From Sphingomonas endophytica (GTDB lineage Bacteria > Pseudomonadota > Alphaproteobacteria > Sphingomonadales > Sphingomonadaceae), in assembly GCF_014199415.1 (NCBI RefSeq), contig NZ_JACIJN010000002.1, forward strand, positions 62,001-126,000: a stretch of DNA of 64,000 nt, in the 5' to 3' direction. Positions 1-8,477 of the stretch are shown piece after piece. The position numbers and the translations under genes are program-made. The first letter of the stretch is position 1, and the number at the start of each line of letters is the position of its first letter. A model generated the notes under the pieces. The model was not told where the DNA came from and ran no database searches. It worked only from the letters and a program-made list of their open reading frames with translations.

Positions 1-727
1 AGCGCATGCCGTCGGGCACGGCGTCGCTCACCTCGGCGGCGGCGCAGTCGCGCGCGAAGCGGGCGGTGAGCGTGTAGGTGACGATCGCTCCGGCGACCGC
101 ACGCGCGCCGCCGCCGGGCGCGGCGACCGACTGCGCCTTGTCGAGCCGCGCGGCGGGGGTGGCGGCATCGACGAGCCGGACCGTCGCGCTCGCGCGGCCG
201 CCGGTCGCGCCGACGGTAGCGGCGGCCGGGGTATCGGCGACGGCGGTGGCGGTGATCGCCGCGCCGGGCGCCAGCGCACCGCTCGCGAGCACGAAGATGC
301 GCTGCTGCGCGCCGGGCGCGAGCGTGACGGTCGAGACCGGACGGTCGGTCGCGGGATCGTAACGGCCGTCGCCATCGGTATCGGCGGCGATCGTGGCGAC
401 CGTCACGCCGTCACGGTCGGCGGCGGCGCCCAGGCGGTAGACGGTGGCGGCGTTGCCGGGGTTGGCGACGGTGAAGGCGAGCGGCTGCGGCGCGGTCGCG
501 ACCGGCGCGGTCGGCACGTCGGCGGCGATCGCGGCCTCGACCAGCGCGTCGACTGCGATCGTGACGGTGTTGCTGTCGAGCGTGACCGGCGCGGCCCCGG
601 CGGCGACCAGCGTCAGCTGCGCGGTATTTGCGATCGTCGTGCCGGCGGGGGTCGCGGCGGGCGCCGGCGTGGCGGCGACCAGCGCCGCCCCGATCATCCC
701 CCACCACCCTGTTCCGCGTCGCGTCAT
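1..727 (-). CDS. Secreted DUF11-like surface repeat protein (3' end outside window)
   Basis: An open frame runs from an ATG at 727 to the window edge without a stop, so only about 242 N-terminal residues are visible. The start is preceded by a GAGG ribosome site. The N-terminus is a signal peptide ending near APAAATPAG. The rest is Ala/Thr/Val-rich with beta-sandwich character. It contains a calcium-like acidic stretch (DTDGDGRYDP) and ends with IVTYTLTARF followed by VSDAVPDGMR, the pattern of the conserved DUF11 repeat found in large bacterial surface proteins. It is probably exported and cell-surface or periplasmic. Function is unknown; an isopeptide-type adhesin module is possible but unproven. 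Family assignment is by motif only. Confidence 0.7.
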   Translation of the reverse strand, partial: MTRRGTGWWGMIGAALVAATPAPAATPAGTTIANTAQLTLVAAGAAPVTLDSNTVTIAVDALVEAAIAADVPTAPVATAPQPLAFTVANPGNAATVYRLGAAADRDGVTVATIAADTDGDGRYDPATDRPVSTVTLAPGAQQRIFVLASGALAPGAAITATAVADTPAAATVGATGGRASATVRLVDAATPAARLDKAQSVAAPGGGARAVAGAIVTYTLTARFARDCAAAEVSDAVPDGMR

Positions 728-825
728 CGAAATCCTCGCCTGCCCATTGCGGGCACGAGGGTCGTTCAGCGGCCGAAGTGGTTAAGCACCTGCTAGCTAA
801 GCATCTGCACCATAATTGAGTTCGA

Positions 826-838
826 CCTAAGTCTTAGG
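826..838. promoter_or_regulatory. 13-bp palindrome in the upstream region of the surface-protein gene
   Basis: CCTAAG-T-CTTAGG is a perfect inverted repeat with a single central base. It lies about 100 bases upstream of the minus-strand surface protein start and just past the end of the sugar dehydrogenase gene. It could be an operator. The half-site CCTAAGT recurs at 18589 near a kinase gene. Confidence 0.3.
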
Positions 839-857
839 CTTGGCCAAAGTGAGCGGG

Positions 858-2147
858 TCAGCCGGCGCGATCGGCGGTCAGCCGCAGCAGCCGCCCGTCG
901 CTGCCGTCTTCGAGCAGCCACAGCGCCCCGTCCGGTCCGGCCATCACCGCGCGGATGCGTGCGCCCATGTCCCAGCGTTCGGCCTCGCGCGGGGTGGTGC
1001 CGTCGAAGGCGATGCGGATCAGCGCGGTCGAGGCGAGCCCGCCGACGAATGCCGAGCCACGCCATTGCGGGAACATGCTGCCGTAATAGAAAGCGAGCCC
1101 GGCCGGGGCGATGATCGGGTTCCAGTAGAGCGCGGGCTTCTGGAAACGGGGATCGCTGGCGGGCGACGCGATCGGGGTGTCGTCGTAATTCTTGCCGTAG
1201 GATACCAGCGGCCAGCCGTAGTTGCGGCCCGGCTCGATCAGGTTCAGCTCGTCGCCGCCCTGTGGCCCCATCTCGGTTTCCCAGAGCCGCCCCTCGGCAT
1301 CGAAGGCGAGACCATAGGGATTGCGGTGCCCGGTGCTCCACGTCTCGGCGGGGGTGAGGTTCGGCGCGGGCATCGTCGCCTTGCGCACCGGCGCCTTGGC
1401 CGCCGCGCCGGTATTTTCGGGCGGGTCGATGATGCCGACCGTCGTCGACCCGGTCTTGCCCGCACCGGGATTGCCCGGCGCCGGCTTGCCGTCGAGCGTG
1501 AGGCGCAGGATCTTGCCCAGCGCCTGATCCGGATCCTGCGCGGGAGTGAAGCGCTGGCGCTCGCCCGAGGTCAGGAACAGGTAGCGCCCGTCGGGCGAGA
1601 AGGCGATGTACCCCCCGAACTGCCCGCCCTTGCCGCGCGGCAATTGCCGCCAGACAACCTGAAGGTCCTTGAGCGCGGGCTGCGCGCCGCTGGTGTCGAG
1701 CGTGGCGCGCGCCAGTGCGAGGCCGTCGCCGCCCTCGCCGGGCTCGGAATAAGTGAGATAGACCTGCGCGTTCTGCGCATAGGTCGGTGATACCGCGATG
1801 AACAGCAACCCGCCCTGACCCTCGAAATGGACGGTCGGGACGCCGGAGACTTGCTGCTTCTGCCCGGTGGCGGTGACGAGCCAGAGCCGGCCGGGCTTTT
1901 CGGTGACGAGCATCCGCCGGTCGGGCAGGAACGCCAGCGCCCAGGGCGTGTCGAAGCTCGCGACGGGGGTCGCCTTGAACGGCTTGGTCTTGGCGGGGGT
2001 GGCGTTGCCGTAATTGACCGGCGCCGCGCTGGCACTGGCACTGGCACTGGCACTGGCGCTGGCGGCAGGCTGGTTCGCGTCCTGCGGCGACCCGCAGCCG
2101 GCGAGCATCGGGATCATCGCCACGGCGACCGTAATATGTCGAACCAC
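858..2147 (-). CDS. PQQ-dependent aldose sugar dehydrogenase, lipoprotein
   Basis: This 429-residue protein belongs to the soluble glucose/sorbosone dehydrogenase family, a six-bladed propeller that oxidises aldose sugars with PQQ in the periplasm. Family signatures include TPWALAFLPDRRMLVTEK near the start, a GQGG-LLFIAVSP segment, GHRNPYGLAFD and ETEMGPQGGDELN, which form PQQ and calcium contacts in the family. The first residues are a lipoprotein signal with lipobox MLAGC (Cys18), so the enzyme is probably membrane-anchored. An Ala-Ser repeat linker follows. The start is GTG, with AGGAAGG six bases upstream. No PQQ biosynthesis genes are in the window. Confidence 0.88.
   Translation of the reverse strand: MVRHITVAVAMIPMLAGCGSPQDANQPAASASASASASASAAPVNYGNATPAKTKPFKATPVASFDTPWALAFLPDRRMLVTEKPGRLWLVTATGQKQQVSGVPTVHFEGQGGLLFIAVSPTYAQNAQVYLTYSEPGEGGDGLALARATLDTSGAQPALKDLQVVWRQLPRGKGGQFGGYIAFSPDGRYLFLTSGERQRFTPAQDPDQALGKILRLTLDGKPAPGNPGAGKTGSTTVGIIDPPENTGAAAKAPVRKATMPAPNLTPAETWSTGHRNPYGLAFDAEGRLWETEMGPQGGDELNLIEPGRNYGWPLVSYGKNYDDTPIASPASDPRFQKPALYWNPIIAPAGLAFYYGSMFPQWRGSAFVGGLASTALIRIAFDGTTPREAERWDMGARIRAVMAGPDGALWLLEDGSDGRLLRLTADRAG
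2029..2064. repeat. Hexanucleotide tandem repeat (CTGGCA/G x6)
   Basis: Four CTGGCA units and two CTGGCG units lie inside the sugar dehydrogenase gene and encode an Ala-Ser dipeptide repeat just behind the lipid-anchored cysteine. Copy changes would alter linker length without shifting frame. Confidence 0.85.
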
Positions 2148-2271
2148 AGGGTACCTTCCTGAAAGAGAAGCACGTTTTGACGGACAAGCGCGCGGGGGGC
2201 CAGCCCTGCTTCTGTGATCTGGCGCAAAATCGTCGCGAAGGGGAGGCGCGGTGGTCCGGCCGCCGGCCGCG

Positions 2272-2985
2272 CTACAGTGTCGCGCTGATCGTCCAGGTCG
2301 CGGCGCTGAGGCGCGGGTCGGCGGCGAGCGTGTCGCAGATGCGGTCCAGCTCGGCGGCTTCGGCGGTGGTGGGGATGAGCGTGGCGGCGAGTTCGATCCG
2401 GTCGTCGCTCTCGGTCAGCACGTCCATCGACTGGACGGGATAATTGGCCGCCTCCAGCAGATCCCCGAGCAGATCGCGCGCCGCCGCGACATCCTCGGCC
2501 TCGCAGATGACATGGACCTTGTAGACCGCCTCGGTATTGGTGGCGCTGAGCGGTTGACGGTTGATATAGTTGACCAGCGGGCGGAGCAGGGTGTTGCCCG
2601 CGACGATGATGAGCGCGACCCCTGCCGCCTCGCCGACCAGCCCGCAGCCGCAGAACGCGCCGACCGCCGCCGACGACCACAGGGTCGCCGCGGTGTTGAG
2701 CCCGCGCACCTGCGCGCCCTCCTTCATGATGACGCCCGCGCCGAGGAAGCCGATCCCGGAGACGACATAGGCGATGATCCGCGTCGCCCCCTCGCCGCCG
2801 CCGACCCGCGCACCGAGATGAACGAACGCCGCCGCGCCGACCGCGACCAGCACCATCGTGCGCAACCCGGCGTTGCGCTGGCGGAGCTGTCGCTCCACCC
2901 CGATGATCGCGCCCAGCACGAACGCGGCGCCGAGCCGGCCGAGGATCGCGAGCATCGGGCCGAACAGGAGATAGGGCGCGGTCAT
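2272..2985 (-). CDS. MgtC/SapB family membrane protein
   Basis: This 237-residue protein has about four to five hydrophobic helices in the first 145 residues, carrying the MgtC core: GAIIGVERQLRQRNAGLRTMVL, a GIGFLGAGVI segment and GLNTAATLW. A C-terminal soluble domain of about 90 residues resembles the ACT-like tail of longer family members. MgtC proteins are linked to growth at low magnesium and, in pathogens, to inhibition of F-type ATP synthase. Which role applies here cannot be told from sequence. It lies downstream of the porin on the same strand but is separated by about 230 bases. Confidence 0.88.
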   Translation of the reverse strand: MTAPYLLFGPMLAILGRLGAAFVLGAIIGVERQLRQRNAGLRTMVLVAVGAAAFVHLGARVGGGEGATRIIAYVVSGIGFLGAGVIMKEGAQVRGLNTAATLWSSAAVGAFCGCGLVGEAAGVALIIVAGNTLLRPLVNYINRQPLSATNTEAVYKVHVICEAEDVAAARDLLGDLLEAANYPVQSMDVLTESDDRIELAATLIPTTAEAAELDRICDTLAADPRLSAATWTISATL

Positions 2986-3052
2986 CGCTAGCCCGCTTGC
3001 GCACGATGGTGCCGGGCCATGACACCGGCGCGCGAGCAGCGCGCGACCAGCG

Positions 3053-3226
3053 TCATGCTGAACGACAGCAGCCGCGGCAGCGCAGCCGCGAGCGAAGGAT
3101 CAGGCGCGCGCCATAAAGCGCCGCATCGGCGAGCGTCAGCCAGACCCGCGCGGGCAGCAGGAACGTCCAGCGGAACGGCGATGGCGGATGACGGAACATC
3201 GGCCCGGCACCGTCAAAACGCTTCAT
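3053..3226 (-). CDS. Possible small hydrophobic protein overlapping the porin stop
   Basis: A 57-codon frame starts with an ATG at 3226, 14 bases before the end of the porin gene, so it could be translationally coupled. It has one moderately hydrophobic stretch (FLLPARVWLTLADAALY) and an Arg/Cys-rich tail. I recognise no family. The high GC content makes spurious ORFs common, so the case rests mostly on the overlap arrangement. Confidence 0.25.
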   Translation of the reverse strand: MKRFDGAGPMFRHPPSPFRWTFLLPARVWLTLADAALYGARLILRSRLRCRGCCRSA

Positions 3227-4592
3227 GGGCGCGGAACCCGACCACGTTGGCGGGGCCACGGTCGCGATTGTAGCCGGGGTGCGCGACGAACTGATAATCC
3301 AGCGAAAGCTCGACACCCTTCACCGCGACGAGCTTGTAATATGCCTCACCGATATATTCGTCGCCGGGGTGCGGCAGCCGGCCGTCGCCGACCAGCACGC
3401 CGAGCCCGCCGGCATTCAGATAGCGTTGATGCGCGCGGCTGATGCCGTTGACGATAAACACCGCGCCGAACGTGTCGTCGCCGCGCCGCCAGCCCGCGCC
3501 GCGCAGCGCCAGTCCGGCCTGCGCGGTGCGGTCGATGTCGGTGAAGTCGTACGGCTCGACCTGCCCGTCGGCGATCCCGGCGCGCGCGAACACCCCCAGA
3601 TCATCGGTGATCGCCTGTTCGGCATTGACGCTGACGCCCGCGCGCGTCCGACGGCTGCGCAACGGCGTGGTGTCGGCGGCGGCGCCGGTGCGCGCCGAAA
3701 GCGCGACCGCCGCGTCGAACCGCCCGAACCGCCCGCGATTGCGGAACAGCGTGACGCGCAGCGCGCCGGGGTGGCCGGCGAGGTGATGGCGGTGCTCGAC
3801 CTCGGCATCGAGCTGATATTGCCCGAAGCCGGTCTCCAGCGTCTCGCCATTGGGCACCCGCGACAGATTGAACGTGCCGAGCCGCACCGTCCACGCACCG
3901 CGCCAGGCTTCGGCTGCGACGCCGGTGGTATAGCCCCAGGCGTCGGCGGCATAATCGAAGCTGCCCGTGTCGACCGCCGCCCAGTTGAGGAAGTCGCCGC
4001 GCGGATCATGGGCGTAGCTGTTGGTGTCGAAGACGTCGCCGACCCCGAACTTGCCCGCCGTGACCACCAGCCGGTCGACCGCGCGCGATCCCGCGAGCTG
4101 GTTGGCGGCACCCGCGACCGGCTCGCGCCCGCCGCCAAGGCCGATCGTCTGGCGGAAGAAGGCCCGCTGGAGCCGCGCATAGGGCGTGCTGCGCCCGACC
4201 TTATACGCCTCGGCGCTCGGGAAGCCGGCGACGCCGAGCGTGTTCGACAGGCCGAAGCCCTGATCGATCTCGGGGTTCACCCACAGCTCCGCCCCGTGCC
4301 ACGGCCGGACGCCGGCATAAAGCGTCACGTCGGCGGTCTCCTTCACCTGCCGCGGGATCAGGCTGTTGGTGCCGGTGTAGGGCGAGGCGAAGCCGGGCGT
4401 GCCCTGCACGACGACGGTGGCCTGCGCGTGGATCGCGAAGCGCGCCGCGGCAGGCGCGGCGTCGGGCCGGTCCGCGATCGCGCGCTCGGCGGCGCCGGAC
4501 GGCGGCGGCGCGGCGGTCTGCGCGGCGGCGGGGGCAGAAAGGGTCAGGCTGGCGAGCGCACAGGCGCCCGCCAGCGAAAGAAGCCGGGTCAT
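3213..4592 (-). CDS. Carbohydrate-selective porin (OprB-like)
   Basis: A 459-residue outer-membrane protein starts at the ATG preceded by AAGGGG, with a clear signal peptide ending SAPAAAQ. The body reads as alternating beta strands with features of carbohydrate porins: NPEIDQGFGLSNTLGVAGFPSAEA, an AGKFGVGDVFDTN segment with DPRGDFLNW, and a C-terminal strand ending VVGFRAHEAF, where a terminal Phe acts as the barrel-assembly signal. It likely forms a sugar or organic-solute pore in the outer membrane. The neighbouring PQQ sugar dehydrogenase fits periplasmic sugar use, but the two genes are not in one operon. Confidence 0.8.
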   Translation of the reverse strand: MTRLLSLAGACALASLTLSAPAAAQTAAPPPSGAAERAIADRPDAAPAAARFAIHAQATVVVQGTPGFASPYTGTNSLIPRQVKETADVTLYAGVRPWHGAELWVNPEIDQGFGLSNTLGVAGFPSAEAYKVGRSTPYARLQRAFFRQTIGLGGGREPVAGAANQLAGSRAVDRLVVTAGKFGVGDVFDTNSYAHDPRGDFLNWAAVDTGSFDYAADAWGYTTGVAAEAWRGAWTVRLGTFNLSRVPNGETLETGFGQYQLDAEVEHRHHLAGHPGALRVTLFRNRGRFGRFDAAVALSARTGAAADTTPLRSRRTRAGVSVNAEQAITDDLGVFARAGIADGQVEPYDFTDIDRTAQAGLALRGAGWRRGDDTFGAVFIVNGISRAHQRYLNAGGLGVLVGDGRLPHPGDEYIGEAYYKLVAVKGVELSLDYQFVAHPGYNRDRGPANVVGFRAHEAF

Positions 4593-4704
4593 GGTCGGTC
4601 CCCTTAGATGAGACGTGTTACAGTCGGTGGGCGAGCGCGCGGCGGACGCGGCGCGCGAACACGGCACGAACGCCGCGCGCGCGTCGTCGGTCGGGCGGAG
4701 CGGG

Positions 4705-4854
4705 TCAGGCGGCGCGCGACGCCGCAGCGCTTTGCGATCGCACGCGTTCGTTGTCCGGGACGCGGCCGGACGCGGCGAGCCGGATGCGCCGGCTCAGCGG
4801 TTCGATACGGGTATGCGCGGCGCGCCGTTCGACACGCACGATATACAGGGTCAT
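4705..4854 (-). CDS. Small Arg-rich ORF divergent from the metal regulator
   Basis: This is a 49-residue frame starting with MTLYIVRVERR, with a strong GAGGAGG ribosome site seven to eight bases upstream. Third codon positions are mostly G or C, as in its neighbours. It is basic and contains no Cys or His cluster beyond one His. No family is recognised. With the next ORF it would form a minus-strand transcript starting near the RcnR-type operator, so it may belong to that regulon. Confidence 0.35.
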   Translation of the reverse strand: MTLYIVRVERRAAHTRIEPLSRRIRLAASGRVPDNERVRSQSAAASRAA

Positions 4855-4907
4855 TAGCGACCTCCTCGGTTCCGGTGGCAGCCGGTCCGCGAGGTCGCGT
4901 CGCTGCC

Positions 4908-5018
4908 TCAGGCGGCGGGCACGCGCTCCGCGACCGGCACGTTTCCGGCACGGTCGACCAGTGGAGCCAGGCCCCGATGGTCGCCCTCGCCGGACGTGGT
5001 GGTAGATCGGGGTTTCAT
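4908..5018 (-). CDS. Small ORF directly divergent from the metal regulator
   Basis: A 36-residue frame (MKPRSTTTSGEGDHRG...) starts at an ATG with a near-perfect AAGAAGGAG ribosome site. It faces away from the RcnR-like gene across the 5095-5111 palindrome. No transmembrane segment or known domain is seen. The good ribosome site and position argue for expression; short length argues for caution. Confidence 0.35.
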   Translation of the reverse strand: MKPRSTTTSGEGDHRGLAPLVDRAGNVPVAERVPAA

Positions 5019-5094
5019 CGTGCTCCTTCTTTCCGGCACGCCGGGCGCGCCGCACGGTTGCGAGTCGCGCGGCGGCGCGGCCGATGGACGCCAC

Positions 5095-5111
5095 ATACCC
5101 ACCCGGGGTAT
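5095..5111. promoter_or_regulatory. Candidate CsoR/RcnR-type operator, ATACCC-N5-GGGTAT
   Basis: This is a perfect inverted repeat of six-base arms with spacer ACCCG, ending 27 bases before the regulator start. G/C-tract operators flanked by AT-containing arms are typical of the CsoR/RcnR/FrmR family, so this is the likely autorepressor site. It may also control the divergent small ORFs. Confidence 0.6.
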
Positions 5112-5138
5112 CGGATCAACCTCCAATCGGGAGCGGGC

Positions 5139-5417
5139 ATGGACCACATCGGCAAAGAGAAGAAAAAGCTGCTCAACCGGCTGAAGCGGATGCGCGGGCA
5201 GATCGAGGCGATCGCGCGCGCGGTGGAGGAGGATCGCGACTGCGCGCGGGTGCTTCAGCAGGCCACGGCCTGCCGCGGCGCGCTCGACGGCTTCATCGCG
5301 GAGGTGATCGAGGATCATATCCGCGCGCATCTGATCGACCCCGCCGCCGCACCCGACAACCCGCAGCGCAAGGCGGCGGACGATCTGGTCGCGATCGTTC
5401 ACGCCTATCTGACGTAA
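5139..5417 (+). CDS. CsoR/RcnR/FrmR-family metal-sensing repressor, RcnR-like ligand set
   Basis: A 92-residue all-helical DUF156 repressor containing the family core RLKRMRGQIEAIARAVEED, DCARVLQQ and EVIEDHI. Counting from the ATG at 5139, the metal-fingerprint positions are His3, Cys35, His60 and His64. This is the set used by RcnR for nickel/cobalt rather than the Cys-His-Cys set of copper CsoR or the Pro2-Cys35 pair of formaldehyde-responsive FrmR. The protein probably represses its own promoter through the palindrome at 5095-5111 until metal binds. No recognisable RcnA-type exporter is adjacent, so the effector and regulon are open. Confidence 0.88.
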   Translation: MDHIGKEKKKLLNRLKRMRGQIEAIARAVEEDRDCARVLQQATACRGALDGFIAEVIEDHIRAHLIDPAAAPDNPQRKAADDLVAIVHAYLT

Positions 5418-5676
5418 TCGTCCTCTTCCCGGTGGCGCAGCTCCGCCCCGGCCTCAGCTGACGGGCAGGGAAGGCGGCGGCCTGCCAAGTACGGACGGTC
5501 GAGCACGGAGGTCCGGCGGAGATGAGGGCGCGCAGCACGCAGCGTGCGGCAAGTGGAGTCGATACTTGCCGGCGATGCGAGGCCGCCGAATGCAATCGTT
5601 GTATCTTGATCCGTGTTTATACGATTCCGGGCCCAAGCAACCTGCTATAACCATCGACTCGTGGTATTCCGCGGGC

Positions 5677-8202
5677 ATGTCGGTCCCGCCCAGCGACAAC
5701 ACTCGCCAAGAGCATGAACGCCTGACCGCGCTGGCGCGATTACAGATACTCGGTACGCCTGCCGAAGAAGTGTTCGACCAAATCACGCGGGTCGCGGCGC
5801 TGGCACTTGGCGCGCATCACAGCGCGGTGACGCTGATCGACGACCGGCGTGCGTGGTTCAAATCGCGACATGCCTTGTCGATCGGGGAGATCGGGCGCGA
5901 CGAGTCGTTCTGCACCCATACGCTGTCGTCGCGCGACCTGCTCGTCGTCCCCGATCTCACCGCCGACCCGCGTTTCGAGAACCACCCGATGGTGCGGGGC
6001 GACCTCGGCCTGCGCTTCTACGCGGGCGCGCCGCTGGTCAGCGCGGATGGCCACCACCTCGGCGCGCTCTGCGTGCTCGACACGCGGCGGCGCGCCGGGC
6101 TGTCGGTCGGCGAACGCCAGATCCTGCGCGGGCTCGCGGCGACGACGGTGCAACTGATCGAGACCCGCCGGCTGCGCACGATCGGCGTGATCGCGACGCA
6201 GGTGTTCGACCATGCGCTCGACGCGGTGATCTTCACCGCCGAGGACGGTACGATCGTGTTCGCCAACGGGCCGGCCGCGACACTGGTCGGCCTGCCCCAT
6301 GCCGAGCTGCCCGGCCGGGCGATCACCGAGCTTTTCCCGGCATGGGCGGAGATGGTGCGGCTGCTGGCCGGCGGCGCGCGCGACGTCTCGGCGGCGAACC
6401 CCGAGGCACGCCATGCGTCCGGGCGGATGATCCCGGTGCGGGCGACGCTCGGGCGGGTCGGCGTGGCCGATCGCCTCGGCTATGCAACGATCGTCCAGGA
6501 CGCGTCCGCGCAGCGCGCGCTGGAGCGCGAAAGCCGCGCCGCGCAGGATCTGCTCGAAACCGTGATCGAGCAATTGCCCGCAATGCTGTTCGTGAAGGAC
6601 AGCGTGACCGGACAGTATCTGCTGGTCAACCGCGCGGGCGAGGTGATGTCGGGGGTACCGCGCGAGCGGCTGATCGGTCGCACCGCGACGCAGCTCTATT
6701 CCGAGCTGGGCGCGGCCTATGAAGAACAGGACCAGGACGCGCTGGCGCATCCCGGTGAAGCGCGGACGTTCGAAAACGAGTTCATCCGGCCCGACGGCGA
6801 GCGGATCACGCTGCGCACGACGCGCATCGTGCTCGACGGACCCGCGCGCGACGCGCAATATGTCGTGGGTCTGTCCGAGGATGTCAGCGAGGAGCGTCGC
6901 GCCAAGGCGGAGATCCTGCGGCTGGCGCATTTCGATGCGCTCACCGGGCTGGTCAACCGCCGCAGCTATCTCGACCGCCTCGACGAACTGCTGGCGTCGG
7001 GCACCGCGCTGGCGCTGCTGGCGGTCGACCTCGACCGCTTCCGGTCGGTCAACGACCTGTTCGGCCATGTCACCGGCGATTTCGTGCTGGCCGCGGTGGG
7101 GGAGCGGTTGCGGGCGCTCGCCGGGCCGCTCGACGTGGTGGCGCGGGTCGGCGGCGACGAATTCGTGCTGCTGGTGGTGGGTGACGATCCGGTCCGGCGC
7201 GCGCAGGCGATCGCCGCGGCGGCGGTCACGGCGCTGTCGCGACCGATCGCGGCGCCGATCGGCACCGCGCATCTCGGCGCGAGCATCGGCATCGTCCTCG
7301 CGCCGGACCATGCCGCCGAAACGGCGGCGCTGCGCCATTGCGGCGACCTCGCGCTGTATGACGCCAAGGCGCGCGGGCGCGGTGCGATCAGCGTCTACGA
7401 CCCGGCGATGGACGCCGCCGCGCGCGACCGCCGCGCACTTGAGGTCGATCTGCGCGCGGCGATCGAGCGCGGCGAGATCGGGCTGTTGTACCAGCCGGTG
7501 CTGACGGTCGACAGCGGCTCGATCGGCAGCGCCGAGGCGCTGGCACGCTGGACCCACCCGACGCGCGGACCGATCAAGCCCGATCTGTTCATCGCGATCG
7601 CCGAGGAGAGCGGGCTGATCGTCCCGCTCGGGCGAATGCTGTTGCGACAGGCGTGTTTCGACGCGGCGACCTGGCCCGAGCATCTGTCGGTCGCGGTCAA
7701 TCTCTCGCCCGTGCAATTCCATGCCGGCGACGTGCAGGACACGGTCGTCGCGGCGCTCGCCGACAGCGGGCTGTCGCCGCACCGCCTCAAGCTGGAGGTG
7801 ACGGAGAATGTCGTGATCCACGACGTCGAGCGGACCTTCGTCGCGCTGGAGCGGCTGCGTGCCGCCGGGATCAAGATCCTGATGGACGATTTCGGGACCG
7901 GCTATTCGTCGCTCGGCTATTTCCGGCGCTTTCCGTTCGACGAGGTGAAGATCGACCAGTCGTTCGTCCACGAGCTCGAGACGTCGCCGGCCGCGACCGC
8001 GATCATCCGCGCGATCGTCGGCCTCGGCGAGGCGCTGGGGATGGCGATCGTCGCCGAAGGGGTCGAAACCTGCGCGCAGCGCGATGCGCTGGTACTGGCC
8101 GGCTGCACCCATCTGCAGGGCTATCTTTTCAGTCGCGCGGTCAGCTCGGCGAGTATCGCCGCGCTGGAAGCGAGCGGGTTGTTCGATCGGGTGGTGCTGT
8201 AG
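5677..8202 (+). CDS. GAF-PAS-PAS-GGDEF-EAL cyclic-di-GMP turnover protein
   Basis: A cytoplasmic 841-residue signalling protein. An N-terminal GAF domain (about 15-165, with DESFCTHTL and GALCVLDT) is followed by two PAS-like regions (about 175-290 and 300-405). A diguanylate cyclase domain has an intact GGDEF at 492-496, and an EAL phosphodiesterase domain begins near 585 (AEAL at 619-622). The EAL catalytic motifs NLSPVQF, EVTENV, DDFGTGYSS, KIDQSFV and AEGVET are all present. The inhibitory RxxD site before GGDEF is absent (GPLD). The ATG at 5677 is chosen because GAF homology begins right after it. It probably has net phosphodiesterase or dual activity set by its sensory domains. Confidence 0.92.
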   Translation: MSVPPSDNTRQEHERLTALARLQILGTPAEEVFDQITRVAALALGAHHSAVTLIDDRRAWFKSRHALSIGEIGRDESFCTHTLSSRDLLVVPDLTADPRFENHPMVRGDLGLRFYAGAPLVSADGHHLGALCVLDTRRRAGLSVGERQILRGLAATTVQLIETRRLRTIGVIATQVFDHALDAVIFTAEDGTIVFANGPAATLVGLPHAELPGRAITELFPAWAEMVRLLAGGARDVSAANPEARHASGRMIPVRATLGRVGVADRLGYATIVQDASAQRALERESRAAQDLLETVIEQLPAMLFVKDSVTGQYLLVNRAGEVMSGVPRERLIGRTATQLYSELGAAYEEQDQDALAHPGEARTFENEFIRPDGERITLRTTRIVLDGPARDAQYVVGLSEDVSEERRAKAEILRLAHFDALTGLVNRRSYLDRLDELLASGTALALLAVDLDRFRSVNDLFGHVTGDFVLAAVGERLRALAGPLDVVARVGGDEFVLLVVGDDPVRRAQAIAAAAVTALSRPIAAPIGTAHLGASIGIVLAPDHAAETAALRHCGDLALYDAKARGRGAISVYDPAMDAAARDRRALEVDLRAAIERGEIGLLYQPVLTVDSGSIGSAEALARWTHPTRGPIKPDLFIAIAEESGLIVPLGRMLLRQACFDAATWPEHLSVAVNLSPVQFHAGDVQDTVVAALADSGLSPHRLKLEVTENVVIHDVERTFVALERLRAAGIKILMDDFGTGYSSLGYFRRFPFDEVKIDQSFVHELETSPAATAIIRAIVGLGEALGMAIVAEGVETCAQRDALVLAGCTHLQGYLFSRAVSSASIAALEASGLFDRVVL

Positions 8203-8477
8203 GCGGCCGGACGGCCGGGCCTCGCGGCGGTCCCTGCGGAGCAAGCCTGTCGCCGGAACAGGGGGATCATGCGACCAACCAAGAAAGACGATACGACAGA
8301 TCCGGCAAATAGATGCATCGTCATCGCGGACACAAAACGTAATTATCGCTGCCGACGTTTCGCACTTCGCACTCGCTAACTCGCTGTTAAGCAAAGCCCG
8401 TCCGGTCGCGGGCAAGTGCGACTTTGTATGTTCCGCACTTGCTGCCCGGCCCGGCAACAACATAGGGAGTTGCGGTC

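Noticed and set aside
3225..4607. A 460-residue plus-strand frame opposite the porin
   Set aside because: Antisense shadow; the minus strand has a signal peptide and barrel strands.
5740..8463. A 907-residue minus-strand open frame opposite the GGDEF-EAL gene
   Set aside because: It is Arg/Asp/His-biased antisense of a gene with clear domain motifs on the plus strand. Long antisense frames are common in this GC-rich DNA.
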